Source: Trametopsis cervina (Eukaryota; Basidiomycota; Agaricomycetes; Polyporales; Irpicaceae). Taken from it: a stretch of DNA of 64,000 nucleotides. The first letter of the stretch is position 1; each line of letters starts with the position of its first letter. The stretch spans positions 623,594 to 687,593 of the forward strand of contig MU278351.1 in the NCBI GenBank assembly GCA_022385755.1, in the 5' to 3' direction. A program made the position numbers and the translations under genes. The notes beneath the pieces are model-generated. The model was not told the DNA's origin and did not search any database. It was given only the letters and a program-made list of their open reading frames with translations. Positions 23,801-35,210 of the stretch are shown in pieces.

Positions 23801-26800
23801 ACGAAAAATGCTAATGAAGTTGAATACCGTGCGATATTCGATAATCTTATTGCCGACCTCCTCACAGTGCTGTTTTGGCCTGAGTGGCCCGCTGCAACAG
23901 TCATATTGGGTGTAGCAGTGAGATTCATGGTGAATGAATCGCGGTGGAGAATGATCCATGTGCTCATCCAGTATTACACAGGTATCCTCCCTAGACGATA
24001 TCAAGACTTCTAGCCAGACTGAGAATAATGCTGCAAAGACGATGGCACTTGACCATCTTGGTATTATTGCTTCTCGGTTACGGCCCGCATCGACGCGGCT
24101 TGCTAAATCTAATCTGGCACCCATGGATGAGGTAATATCCCTGTCTCTGGGTATGATGTTGTAGTGACCCCCTTTCAGATCTTCTCACGCCGTGATATAA
24201 AAGCGCTGAAAGCACTCATGGACACGTATCGTGACATATCTTTGTATCTGTGCAAACGATCGCCCGAAGATCAAGCATATGAGGTCGGCGAGCTCATTCC
24301 CTCCGCTTTACGTTTCTAATTGTCGGGGCGGCTAGAGTGCGCGAGAGTTAACAATAGTCATGCTCGGCCAAGAGCTGGCAACATCGCTCAAACAATGTGC
24401 GTGCCTTCTAGAGGATCCAAACGAAGGCGATGTTGGCACTGCTGTACAAGTGGAGCTCGTACCGTATGGCAATAAGTTGAAGGAGGCGCTTCAGTCCATA
24501 TGGGACGACCATAACGTGGACGTCTTCGATTCTGGGTATGGAATACTTAGTGCTTTTTGTCCTCTACTCATCCACAGTAGGTCTTCGCCCGATGAAATAC
24601 AACGGATAGACCACCTCGCGGAGGAGGTCGGGATGACGCAAAGTCTTAGGAGCTATTTCACTCCGATGTTGAACACGATTATACAAAGTCTGGATGCACA
24701 ACCTGTCTTCATGCGTACTAAGGCTCTAAAGGCTCTTGGGCAAATCATTACCAGCGATCCCGAAATATTGTCTGCTGTAAGCTGCAGCTTCTCCATTCCA
24801 TCCTTCTGTATGCTTACCAGCGAGTTTAGAAAAACGTTCGCCATTCCATTGATACTCACCTGCTGGATAGCTCCTCCGCTGTACGAGATGCTGCCGTTGA
24901 GTTGATTGGAAAGTATATCATCGAGTCTCCTCGGCTTGCGGACCAATATTACAAGCAAGTTGCAGATCGTATACAGGTACGTCGCGCCAGACCAGACCTG
25001 TCGGCGTTTTTCATGTTTCAATAGGACACTGGATTGGGCGTACGCAAGCGTGTATTGAAGCTGTTCAAGTCTCTATATGGGGCCACAGAAGATCGTGTGC
25101 GACGGATTGATATTTGTAATCGTATCGTCCAGCGTATGGGAGACGAGGATGATACAGTGAAGGATCTGGCACTCAAGACCCTAGAAGAGCTATGGTTTTC
25201 TGATGTTCCCGTCCTTCCTGTTGCGGGAAAAGGTTCCACTCCAGTAGATGGCGATAAGTCGCAGCTACTCATGAAGGTATCCGTCATCATGGGGACTTCC
25301 GCATGCTTTAAAGATCGTCACTCGCCACTGGAGGACGTACTGCACAAACTCATTTCTCAGAAGGAAGGAATGGACGCAACGCACCTTCATCACCGGTATG
25401 GCCAAATCTGTGAGATGCTGATTGATGGCCTCGTCGATGCCTCGGATCTGCCCGGTTTTGTGTGTGCATTTCAGCCTTCGTTTTTGAGGTACTAATATTG
25501 CATTTTAGTCTGTCGTCAATTGCGTTCGGACGATATACCTCTTCACGGCCGCGTATCCAGCAATCCTCACCGCCAATCATGCTTCGACTCTACTTCCGTA
25601 TCTCAAGAACTCCTCAACCGTGCGTATAAACTTCATGTACTTATATTTGCCGACTTACAACGCTCCTACAGCCTGAAGACCAAATCACCTCCGACTACCT
25701 ATTGCGTATATATCGCTGTGCAATTCCTCATTTGCCCAAGACAGCAGTCAAGTTCGGCCAAGATTTACAATTAGCCCTGCAGCCGATGATTATCAAACCG
25801 TCTCCTGCTGCAGGTGTAGCGGTGCGTTCTCCCTCAAAATGTGACGTCAAAATAATGTATCTGACATCTCAAACAGGGACTACAAGAAACGGTTGCATGC
25901 TTATGCGCCGTGGTTCAGCACGTCACTCATGAATACAGGCGACTTGTAGCATTGCTGAAGTCTTGCAGTGGTGTGTTCATACGCTGAGGTGTCGTTACGA
26001 CATTCGTCTTACCGTCAAACGTACAGGCCGTCTGCAACAAACAGCCGCCAGACCACCGACAGCGCAAGTGTCCCAACAAGATATGCGCGCTTTACCGATT
26101 CTTGTATTAATCGTTGCTCTTCTATGTGAACATTGCAACTTTGACGACCTAAGGTCGCATATAGGTGTGTATAGACCCGAGCAAACGGCCAGTTGACGCA
26201 TATCTTATCAATTCTCTAGATTTGCGTCCAGATATCGATTCATTATCGCAGGTCAGCTCAGATCTTGACACGCTCTACAAAATGCTCACACCTGCCCAGG
26301 GCTCAATCACCGAGCATATCTATACTCTATTCCTGAAATTGTATAACAGATTCAGTGAAGTGTCTTTGAGAAGTCGTCTGTTGCAGTGTTTAGGTAGGAA
26401 TGAAGAGGTATGCAAGCCGTCGAGAGCTAATACTTGCATGCAGGTTTCTTGTTCCGTGCTCAGCCATCGCTGCTGACGGCCGAGCCATCGTCACAAATTA
26501 TGGACGACATCTTTGCATCTGATGACGAAGAAGCTCGTGGTCGTTTGTTGAAGATTATGCAAGACTTCCTTCTCGCTGAAGCAGACAAACATGCTGCTAA
26601 GGAAAAGGGTGTCGGTAAGATGGATATCGATGCTCCAATTACACTGTCTGATCTCTATTGAGTAGCTTCGAGAAACAAAAAGCTGCCGGAAACAGTGAAC
26701 ATGGAAGAACTTGTGGGCAACGCGGACGGCTTTGCAGAGTCTGGGTGAGTGCCGCACACGTCTATTTCAATATAACATTGATGCCTTTCTTCAGAGTGAG

Positions 26801-28098
26801 CTCGGCCATCGTGCAACGATACCTACAACCAATCCTTGCAGCCGCTCTATCTCAGAACGCCCAGATGCAGGCCCCCGCGGTGGATATTGTAGCATTCACG
26901 ATTAAACAAGGATTAGCTCATCCACTTCAGGTATGTTCGGGATCTTGATGCGGAAATAATAAGGTATTAATCGTCTTAGTGCTTTCCTGTCATCGTTGCT
27001 CTTGAAACGAGCCCTAACAACAGTCTGAGCGCACATGCGAGTCATCTGCACGGAATTTTGCACAGCAAGCATACGTCTCTGCTGAACACGCGCTACGCCG
27101 CGAGCGCTCGTGCCTCCTTCGACTATCAGAAGAGATGCACCCATACGGTGGTACAAGGTATGTACATTCATACGTAGCTTAATGTTGGACATACTCAGAC
27201 TGTCTTTCCAGGGTATCGCATGGCCCCAGGCCCCACGGCACTGTTACATCGCTGGTACACGCTGGTGCGAGAAAAGCGCCCCCTAAGGCAGGACTTCATC
27301 AAGGCACTGGTCAAGGTCTTTGATATTGATGTTGGAAAGACCTCTCAAGTATGAACATTGGCTATGGTGGAGAAGGTGTTAGGCTGACATCTGATTACAG
27401 GACGATGTTGACTTCACACGTTACATGGCTGAAAACTTCGCATCGTTTGATTATAGAACGCAGGAGGAAGTTCTAACGGTTTTGAAGTACCTCACGTCGG
27501 TCCTGTCCACTACCGGCATGCAATTGGTAGAAGTGGTGTCGCCATTGCATCTGCTAAAGCAGCTGCATGAGGACACACAAACGCCAGGGGCCGGTCCCGA
27601 AGTCGTCTTCGAGATCCTGTCCGAGGAAGGTCAGTGCATTCGACGCATGGTCATCTCCCTGGTGTTCACATGTCGTATCCAGAGTTACAGCGTCAGCTAC
27701 CCATGACGCGAAGTTCCGTCATCATCTGTATCATCATGTCGCTCAAGTCGTACTTGAAATCGCTTTATGGTATATCCGAGGAGTATGTGTCACTCCATGA
27801 TAGTAGGATCATAGTTGACTCCTTCTGTCTATAGAAAATCTTCGAAATGGGTCCTGGGAAAGAAGAGTGCAGTCGGAGATCGGCCAGCCGTAAGGCGTCA
27901 CGAACGTCCTCTAACCTGGGAGCAGTTACCGGCTGCAACTATGCCCATCCTCAGTACGCAGGATGTGGTTGCTCAGCGCCAGAAGGTAAGCTCATTCTAT
28001 CATTGGACGTTCTATCCACTGACATCCTGCAGTTTTTGCAAATCTGGGGTGAAGATGGTGTTTCTGCTGAACCGGAGGACGATTTCCTCGAGGGCTGA
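20862..28098 (+). CDS. SCC2: Cohesin loader Scc2/NIPBL
   Basis: Scc2 (NIPBL, S. pombe Mis4; Rad9 adherin in Coprinopsis) loads cohesin onto DNA. The gene spans over 7 kb with many small introns. Exon 1 (ATG 20862) is spliced at 21020 into a Pro/Ser/Gln-rich N-terminal region with basic clusters ([15 protein letters not shown]). The helical HEAT-repeat body begins near 22100 ([31 protein letters not shown]). Family-typical blocks include [111 protein letters not shown] (through 25100) and DIDSLSQ within the Nipped-B C-terminal domain. The last exon [21 protein letters not shown] ends at 28098. No break was seen, but I did not resolve every splice site. Confidence 0.88.
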
Positions 28099-28296
28099 CC
28101 GACTGGCAAGCGAACTCGTTCCTCATTTACTGGACTTTGACATTGCGCTTTCCTCTATCATTATTACCTGCTCTGTTGTTGCTCTCGGGGACTCTTGTTG
28201 CTTTGCATTTTTATACCTTAGATCAGGACGCAGTTGATGAGCTGCTCTAAAAATCTACTGTAATTGCTTGGGCTTGCCCATGTAATACAATAATGT

Positions 28297-29505
28297 TCAT
28301 TCTGGTCCACTGCCAGCCTGTCCCTCCTGAGGTAATGGAGGTTTCTGGATTTGGCCGTCGACAAACATAACAGGCCCTCGCGGGTATTCCCCAATAAGAG
28401 CCTTGGCAGCTTCATCGAGAGCAGGATCATCCTCGAATTTCCAATCCAGCTCGCCTCCGTATGGCTTTGGGAGATTCTGAGGGTCGATGAGGGTACGTAG
28501 AACGGGGCCCGAGTCCTTTCCCAGTACGTAAATCTTGTTTCGAGTACCTTCATCAAACCAAGGCTACAAAATGACCTTTAGTGCGAACCATACCAGCAGC
28601 GAACATAGAATTTGATGTTTATATATGTACCTTTATCCACCCCCAAACGGTTGGAAAGAAGGACGGTGAATTCACGATGGCAATGGTACCCAGGGTCTCT
28701 GGATAGTTTGCAGTGCCCATGGTGGATGCCTCCTGAAGGTGCTTCCGCCAATTCCATAACGTCCCTAAAGAGACATTCTCCAAGTCAATGATGGTAGTTA
28801 CAGATGAGATTGGAGTTGGCGATGTGGAATGTGGAAGGTGGGTGCACAGAGGCAAGTTGAATCTGATCATAAGCTCTTGAAGAACGAGGCTGTGTTCAAT
28901 GTCAGTGTAAGATCAGTGCATGTATCTAGTAACTGACATTCGCTGATACCGTCTCTCTGATGGGACGGCATTCAAATCCTTCTGCATCTTTGAGTCCAGG
29001 GAGCCGATTCGGTACACGTATAGAGGGAGACCATTCTACTCATATGAATGATATACATATGAGATTGCGAAGGTACATGGCCAGGCCCACCTTGTCCCTC
29101 GTTCCAGTCCAACGAGGATAGTATTTTTTCGCAAGCTCAAATTCATCTGGGGGGAAAGTGGCATAGAGATCGTCCACCTTATTCTTCACACGCCATGCCT
29201 CCGCATCCGCGAACTGCTTCTGAGCCTTGCCGGGATCGAACCGTCTTGCGCGAAGAAAGCGCCTTGGAGGGTAATAAAACTTACAATGTTGACATCTAGA
29301 ATATCTTTGATATATACCACAATGCTTACAATAGGGTGGGGTCGTCATGAGACGGCTTCGAGGTATCCGTACCCGACGTGTAGAGCTTAGCTTTCACAAG
29401 ATTCTCACGGAGCTGTGCGAATGCATCTTGCTGTTCTTGAGTGAGATGTCCAAGGTGGCCAGCGAGTACGTCCACTTTGACGTCGGAAGTCGGTTCTATG
29501 GACAT
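28297..29505 (-). CDS. Sec14-like CRAL-TRIO lipid-transfer protein
   Basis: A CRAL-TRIO domain protein of the Sec14 superfamily, which exchange phosphatidylinositol and other lipids between membranes. The start MSIEPTSDVKVDVLAGHLGHLTQEQ at 29505 leads the CRAL-TRIO N-terminal helices (QQDAFAQLRENL; after an intron RFLRARRFDPGKAQKQFADAEAWR). The lipid-binding domain follows: VTTIIDLENVSLGTLW, YPETLGTIAIVNSPSFFPTVWGWIKPWFDEGTRNKI. It ends with an acidic tail and PPLPQEGQAGSGPE, with the stop at 28297-28299. The substrate lipid cannot be inferred. Convergent with SCC2 (199 bp apart). Confidence 0.87.
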
Positions 29506-30129
29506 CCTACAGAGATCCAAGTTGTCTTACTACGGTGGTGGCGTATCAAGGACTCGATACATGTTTTCGCTCTAGGACCAACTCACCGACCGACCACTTT
29601 GGCACTTGACACACCAGCGTTGTTTCAAGGACGGCAAGATTCCTCAACAAGTTCTCTTCTCTTCAGATTCAGGCAATAAGGGCAGATGAAAGGCGAGAGC
29701 CTGGGGGAATCGAGATTCATACACAGTACAAGCATACGCGGCTTCACCGGCCCGAATCCACCCCGTCCTCTTCCGCCACAAAGCCATATGTTTCCTCAAG
29801 CTGAACATCCCGGAGGATGAAATTTCGCTGACATTCTATTGGTAGCACGTTCTATCGTCTTTCCCGTGTTACTCACTAGCAGAGACATCCTCTCTCTTAT
29901 CGTCTATCGACGTCTTCTGGGTTCACTATTGATACATGTCATCAGGGATGTCATCATCTTACAGGATGACAAAAAATCACTTTCACATCAACTGTTCGGT
30001 ACAAAACAACATGCTACTATTTTCCTATTTTCGGTGCCACAATAATGAGTCCGTGGACGACGTTAGCTAGAACAGACACATAAACGATAAGCTACTGGAC
30101 ATCAGGCAGCTCGAATGGACTTCGCCTAT
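29506..30129. other. Region between SEC14-like gene and Gly/Asp/Arg repeat precursor
   Basis: About 620 bp holding the promoter of the Sec14-like gene and the 3' flank of the repeat precursor, both on the minus strand. No supported gene. Confidence 0.4.
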
Positions 30130-30774
30130 TTACTGGCTGAGCTCACGAGGGCCACGACCACCCTCGCGGTCGCGATCGTTGTCGTCTCCTCCATGTCGGC
30201 CGCCATCGTCTCCTCCGTGGCGACGTGCCTCGAGATCGCGGCGACCACGTCCACGATCTCCGCCGCGGTCATCATCCCCGCCGTTTCTTCCATTGTCGTC
30301 TCCACCATGACGGCGTGCTTCTAGAGCGCGACGACCGCGCCCTCTTCCACGGTCGCCGTCGTCGTCGTTGCCTCTACCATTACCATCGTCGTCTCCACCG
30401 TGGCGGCGAGCCTCCAAAGCGCGAGGGCCACGTCCTCTTCCGCGATCGCCGTTATCGTCATTTCCTCTACCGTTCCCATCATCATCTCCTCCATGGCGGC
30501 GGGCAGTCAGCTCGCGGGGGCCGCGTCCACGACGGTCATCATCCCCCCCGCGATGGCCATCGTCATCTCCGCCATGACGGCGTGCTTCAAGGGTAATGTC
30601 ACTCCTCACTGCATTGGGGAAGGCGACTGAATACAATACAACTCTGAGCACGTCGTAGCATATGCACAGGACTAACAGGTGCTCACCAGCGGCGCTGTTT
30701 CCGTCAAGAGGACGAGCAGCGGCTGAAAGTGCAAAGGCACATACGACGAACGTAAGCAATTTAGCTGAGTACAT
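30130..30774 (-). CDS. Secreted Gly/Asp/Arg repeat precursor with LEARRHGG units
   Basis: A predicted secreted repeat protein of 188 residues, two exons (30774-30687 and 30608-30130) joined by a phase-1 intron. Exon 1 is a signal peptide, MYSAKLLTFVVCAFALSAAARP, plus eight residues. Exon 2 encodes five units of about 27-31 residues, each starting L(E/T)ARRHGGDD and followed by acidic Gly/Asn/Asp sequence and RGRG(P/R)R. Thus each unit has two Kex2-type sites: an invariant ARR before HGG, and a second site that alternates between RR and PR (GPRE, GPRA, GRRA, GRRD). Both are cleaved by Kex2. Predicted products are HGG-leading acidic peptides of about 18-25 residues and a six-residue spacer such as ALEARR. 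No Cys in the body. The function is unknown; a KEP-type peptide precursor is the inference. Confidence 0.8.
   Translation of the reverse strand: MYSAKLLTFVVCAFALSAAARPLDGNSAAGEHLLVLCICYDVLRVVLYSVAFPNAVRSDITLEARRHGGDDDGHRGGDDDRRGRGPRELTARRHGGDDDGNGRGNDDNGDRGRGRGPRALEARRHGGDDDGNGRGNDDDGDRGRGRGRRALEARRHGGDDNGRNGGDDDRGGDRGRGRRDLEARRHGGDDGGRHGGDDNDRDREGGRGPRELSQ
30135..30595 (-). repeat. Tandem repeat array coding LEARRHGG units
   Basis: Five in-frame units of roughly 81-93 bp. The most conserved part encodes LEARRHGGDD; the middle varies in length. The low-complexity composition leaves long open frames on the opposite strand, which are artefacts. Confidence 0.75.
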
Positions 30775-30850
30775 CTTGGTTTGGTCGGGTTGATAGTGGC
30801 TTCTGTACTAGGACACCGGTCGATCTCTCTCAATCGACGGAGTAATGCTT

Positions 30851-30858
30851 CTTATATA
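30851..30858 (-). promoter_or_regulatory. TATA box of the LEARRHGG precursor
   Basis: On the minus strand the sequence reads TATATAAG, starting 84 nt before the ATG at 30774. It matches the placement of TATA elements in the other two secreted repeat precursors. Confidence 0.55.
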
Positions 30859-31859
30859 GTCGTGAAACTGTTTCTTGAACCTTGATTGACCTGAAGTTCA
30901 GAGTACCATTTGTGTAAAGACACTACGAACGTTCGAAGAATTGGAAATTACCAAGGCACTGGTCACACGAGCCAGGGAAACAAAGCAAGCCCGGTGGATG
31001 GTAGTGCTCAATGCGCAGCGCGGTGGCGATGGCGCAGTGCATTTCACTAGACTTCATACCTTGGCATGAGGACTCACTTCCTAAATCCGGCGTTCGAATG
31101 ACACTACCCAGGGTGCGGTTTCCAATGCCGGTATACACTTCTGGGGTTTTATTGACAGCCGGTTCAATGAGTGCTGCGCCAGGTCCAAGGATCTCTCACC
31201 GTCAACATGCTTGGAAACGCTGCAGAACAGCCACAATGTGCTGTGTTGAAGATGACAGCTCGCGAGAATGCCACCGAAATTGAATGAGACGACTGGAATA
31301 GATATCCGTGAGCCAGCGTGATTTGGGTACAATCAGCCCAATATGTATAATTGTTCTAGACTTTCAGACAGCTGGCTACAAACTACAGCGCAGGCATCCT
31401 CCCATACAAATAACGACTTACTTCTTCATTGCCACGCCGTCGCAGCCTGTGCCAAGGATCGTCTCTTGAGTGCGCCGAGACAAGCCTTCCCAAGGCATGC
31501 GTATACCAGCTTTCCATTATTTCGCTTCTACAGTGTCTCATCGTTACCGTGGTATTGGTTCTGCTGCAAGTGCAGTGTCTTCGCATTGGCCCATCATGTT
31601 GACTGGCTGGATTAGCGCCAGTTCGTCTGGCGTTTGCCATCAGGCCCGGCGGTTGAACTTGAACTTTGCAGCTACTTTACATCCATCTTGACATGAAGGC
31701 TCGATATTAACGGAGCCCGTTCACAATATAGCACCATCCGTCCCTGAAGGTCCTGTGTACCGCCAAGGAAGAGTCGTGTCTGCATTCTCCTCGTTAAGGT
31801 GAAACCCAGCCTACTGCGGTCTTTACAAAGCATTCCGTAGCTCATCAAACGCGTTCTAG
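30859..31859. other. Intergenic region upstream of the FIST-domain gene
   Basis: About 1 kb between divergent genes. Frames such as 31011-31283 and 31383-31640 lack any recognisable domain and overlap frames on the other strand. I see no gene in it, though a short 5' exon of the FIST gene could lie here. Confidence 0.4.
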
Positions 31860-33333
31860 ATGGCGATGTATATAACAGCGAAAAGCATATTTGCCCGTTC
31901 GGCATCTGAAATCATTCGTTGCTTAGACCAAATTCCCGCAATAGCAGCAGGATCGCATACTGTGCTATTCTCAATATCCCCCGCGTCGTCTTGGCCTGAA
32001 TCTTCGTTGACGGAGCTCGTAAGTCATCTGAATTCTTTGCCACGCTCTCTGGGATGTTTGTCCGCACCTGTGCAACTCCGTGGGCATGCCAAGACGCGAC
32101 CAGCTGCGGAAGGAAGCATCCTTGACTCCACGGTGTGCTCAGTCGCCGTATTTGATCGTCAATTTGCCACGCCATTCCGTAGTACAATTCCTGGAAGAGA
32201 AGCAACTCAGGTCGGAAGATGGCACTCCTTTAGAAAAGCGGGCGATATCAAGCTACAGGACCATCAGCTTCCGGAGACGGGTGTTGACTGGGAGAGTGTC
32301 TGGGCGCAGAAGGATGTTCAACCGAAGGTGCCAGAAGAGCTGGAAACTCTCAGGCATGTGTATTTGCTCTTCTCATTCAGACAATATTAATCTATATATC
32401 TTAGTCCAGAGGATGTTCAGACGGTGATATACCTGTCTGATACAGCTCCCGAAGGCTTGAATAATGCCCTTCAATATTTTACGCATGCAAACAAGGTCTG
32501 CACCTTGTTCCTTTGTGCGGACATGGGGTCAAATAGTCATTCCAGGTGGGGATATTATCGCACTCAACCCCTTTCTTAACTGGACGACCACATACGCTGT
32601 TCTACAATGGAGAGATTCTATCGTCGGGTGCGGTAGGGCTATGCATCCATCGCAATCCCAGCCGTCCAACCTCGTTGAACGTCTATTGGCCAGACTTAGA
32701 CCCCGTAACGCCGACGCTCACTGTCACCGAGTATGTCGTGTCCATCCCATCGTATTTGCACATCGCTCACGCAGTTCTTGTTACAGATCAGAGAGCAATC
32801 TCATACATTCCATCAATGGTGTAAACCCTTCCCGGCTGTTGCTGAACGCAATTGAAAAGCTTGAATCCAGTGCCAAGGATGACACCTACTACGTTGGTGT
32901 GAAAGCTGCGCAGTTGGAGCCTAAAGGCTCACCGTCGGACCAAATATACGGCATAATGTCCGGTGACCCTTCACGAGGAACAATAGCCCTCGAAGGAGAG
33001 TCCGCACCCATGTCTGGGGCCGAAGTTCAAGTGAGTTACTCAGCCCCAGCCTCCACGTCTCCCCCGCTGACACATTTTCAGATTTTTCGCAGCCGTTCCG
33101 ACCTTCGATCTACCATAACGTCACGTCGTGGTATAAATTTTTGCAAGGCATACTCTGATGGGATAGATGTTCTCTTGGATCCCCCACATGACCCGGATGG
33201 TGCCATTGTCCTTGATGATACATTTTTGGCTGTGTCTGAAAATGGGCTGATCATGAACCCCCGAACCACGGCGCAAACCTCCGTGACGAACTGGAAGTCC
33301 ACATTACCCGGTAGCTCCTTTGTAGTCCGTTGA
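31860..33333 (+). CDS. FIST-domain protein (FIST_N/FIST_C-like)
   Basis: Likely a FIST-domain protein, a fold found in bacterial sensors and in the C-terminal half of eukaryotic FBXO22. The start MAMYITAKSIFARSASEIIRCL at 31860 is followed by TVLFSISPASSW, LGCLSAPV and a long segment with VAVFDRQFATPFRSTIPGREATQVGRWHSFRK. After introns near 32355 and 32495, the frame shows TGRPHTLFYNGEILSSGAVGLCIHR, resembling the FIST_N core. The C-terminal part (YYVGVKAAQLEP, VLDDTFLAVSENGLIMN) ends at TGA 33331-33333. No F-box is visible upstream, unlike FBXO22. The assignment rests on remembered family pattern, so it is moderate. Several introns. Confidence 0.6.
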
Positions 33334-34049
33334 CTACTCTAGTAAATAATCTCCCTCTTCGAGGCAAGTCATCTCTGTTTCACAGTATGCTACGTTTCCT
33401 TACGATCTGTAGGTTGTTCATCAGTAGAAAATGCTTGAACGACGAGCCTTATTTCGTACGTTATTCCTGGAGTAACTGGAGACCTACGTCGCTGATTGAA
33501 CGTGTTTGTGACAACGAGCAGTGACTGAGCGAGTAGAAAGTTGAAGAGTCACGAGACTCGTTGAAGCGCTTGTCCCTTAATAGGAAAAGCAGCGCCGTTG
33601 TGGCGTTCGATGGCCGACCGTTTGTCTGTATTTCATCGCCCGTCGGTTCACTCTTTTCTTCACGACTATTGTGAAACTCCTGCTTTAAGTTTTGAAAATA
33701 AGCATCCTGCCTTGGACACGGTGATAATATGATGGTGAGAAATATATCCCGCAGCAGTCTCTGAGTTGATAATATTTCGTTCTCCGGCAGCCAAGAATAT
33801 CAGGGATAGATCTTAGTCTTCCTAAAGTCTTCCTGGCTCGATTCCGCTTCGCGTGCAGAAGTGCGCATGTCAATCACATTTGAAAGGTATCAACTGCTCA
33901 ACTGGACACTCCAACAGTGATCAGACTTTCCCTCGCTCGTGTGATCATGGTTTTTTACACCATACGGATAGAATTAGGTCGTGTGCAAACCGCAGAGAGA
34001 AATCCTGTCGTGCTCTTGTGGAATTTCTTAGAACCTGGTGCTTGCTGCA
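33334..34049. other. Upstream region of the GRGDS repeat precursor
   Basis: About 700 bp between two plus-strand genes with no supported gene. Short frames at 33685-33873 (minus) and 33853-34131 (plus) have no recognisable features. Confidence 0.4.
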
Positions 34050-34056
34050 TATAAAA
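34050..34056 (+). promoter_or_regulatory. TATA box of the GRGDS repeat precursor
   Basis: TATAAAA 78 nt upstream of the ATG at 34128, essentially the same distance as for the His-rich precursor (77 nt). Confidence 0.6.
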
Positions 34057-34127
34057 GGCCGTCTGGATCTCGTTGCAATACCCAAGCATCAGCTCTTCAA
34101 CACCGATAACTCGACGCAAAGAAAGCT

Positions 34128-35210
34128 ATGAATCACGCTAAGCTCTACGCCTTTATTCTCTGCTCCTTAGCACTCTTATCCGTCGCTCGCCCTACACCCT
34201 CGATCGTTGGGCTCGACTCCTTCGCCTCCGGCTTGAACGCAAGAGCTCTTTCGGGTTCTGCCACCGGTCCTGATTCTGGTCAGTCCGCCTCCAAACTATG
34301 CTCATAGACTTTTCTCATTATGTATGACGTAGATCTAATTGTTCATGACCTCGCCGCTGTCGACCTTCCCGCCGGCGATGACGGCGACTCCCGTGGGCGC
34401 GATGATAGAAGGAGCCTGCTTGAAGCTAGGAGGCACGGCGGCGACTCCCGCGGCCGTGGCGATAGTCGAAACCGTAGGACTCTTGAAGCTCGCCGACATG
34501 GTGATAGCGGATCTCGGGGGCGCGGCGACAGTCGCGGCCGCCGTGACTTAGAGGCTCGCCGCCATGGAAGTGGTTCTCGCGGTCGCGGTGATAGTCGTGG
34601 CCGCCGTGAACTTGAGAAACGTCGCCACGGGGATAGCGGTTCCCGTGGGCGCGGAGACAGTCGCAGCCGACGCGACTTAGAGGCACGACGTCACGGCAGT
34701 GGCTCTCGAGGCCGCGGTGACAGTCGGGTTCGCCGTGGCGGACTTGAGAAACGTCGGCACGGAGACAGTGGTTCCCGCGGACGTGGGGATAGTCGCAGTC
34801 GCCGTGAGCTGGAAGCTCGTCGTCACGGAAGCGGATCTCGTGGACGCGGGGATAGTCGCGATCGCCGTGACCTCGCGAAACGTAGGCACGGCAGTGGCTC
34901 TCGCGGACGGGGCGATAGTCGATCTCGTCGCTCCCTCGAAGCTCGCCGCCACGGTAGCGGCTCTCGCGGACGCGGGGACAGTCGCGGCAGACGCGAGCTG
35001 GAAGCCAGAAGACACGGCAGCGGCTCTCGCGGACGTGGTGACAGTCGTAACCGCCGGGAGCTTCAAGCTCGCCGTCATGGAAGCAGCTCCCGTGGTAGAG
35101 GAGATAGTCGTGGTCGCCGTGACTTGCAGGCTCGCCGTCATGGTGACTCGCACTCTCGAAGCCGCGCTGCTGAGCTCGCAATCAATAGTTCACTCGCTGA
35201 AGCACTCTAG
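34128..35210 (+). CDS. Secreted Ser/Gly/Arg repeat precursor with LEARRHGSGSRGRGDS units
   Basis: A predicted secreted repeat protein of 342 residues, two exons (34128-34278, 34333-35210) joined by a phase-1 intron. Exon 1 encodes the signal peptide MNHAKLYAFILCSLALLSVARP and a spacer. Exon 2 has an acidic lead and then twelve units of about 21 residues. A typical unit is L(E/Q/A)(A/K)RR, HG(S/D)SGSRGRGDSR, xRR, then D or E. There are twelve RRHG junctions; three are KRR and nine ARR. The second dibasic site, usually xRR before D/E/T/S, is also nearly invariant. Kex2 cleavage at both would release 15-residue HG-leading peptides and a six-residue spacer. Eleven copies contain GRGDS. The signal sequence, intron phase and unit start LEARRHG are shared with the precursor at 30130-30774. 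Function unknown. Confidence 0.82.
34418..35165 (+). repeat. Tandem repeat array of 63-66-bp units
   Basis: Twelve in-frame units of 63 or 66 bp encode LEARRHG...RGRGDSR. The unit length is a multiple of three throughout. Because stops are absent from the repeat in other frames too, long open frames appear on both strands (for example 34426-35181 minus); these are not genes. Confidence 0.8.

Noticed and set aside
30115..30630. Plus-strand open frames opposite the LEARRHGG precursor
   Set aside because: Same artefact of low-complexity repeats. The minus strand has the signal peptide, intron and promoter.
34426..35181. Long minus-strand open frames opposite the GRGDS repeat precursor (also 34677-35153)
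   Set aside because: They are a by-product of a stop-free repeat whose length is a multiple of three. There is no signal peptide, start context or splice structure on that strand.
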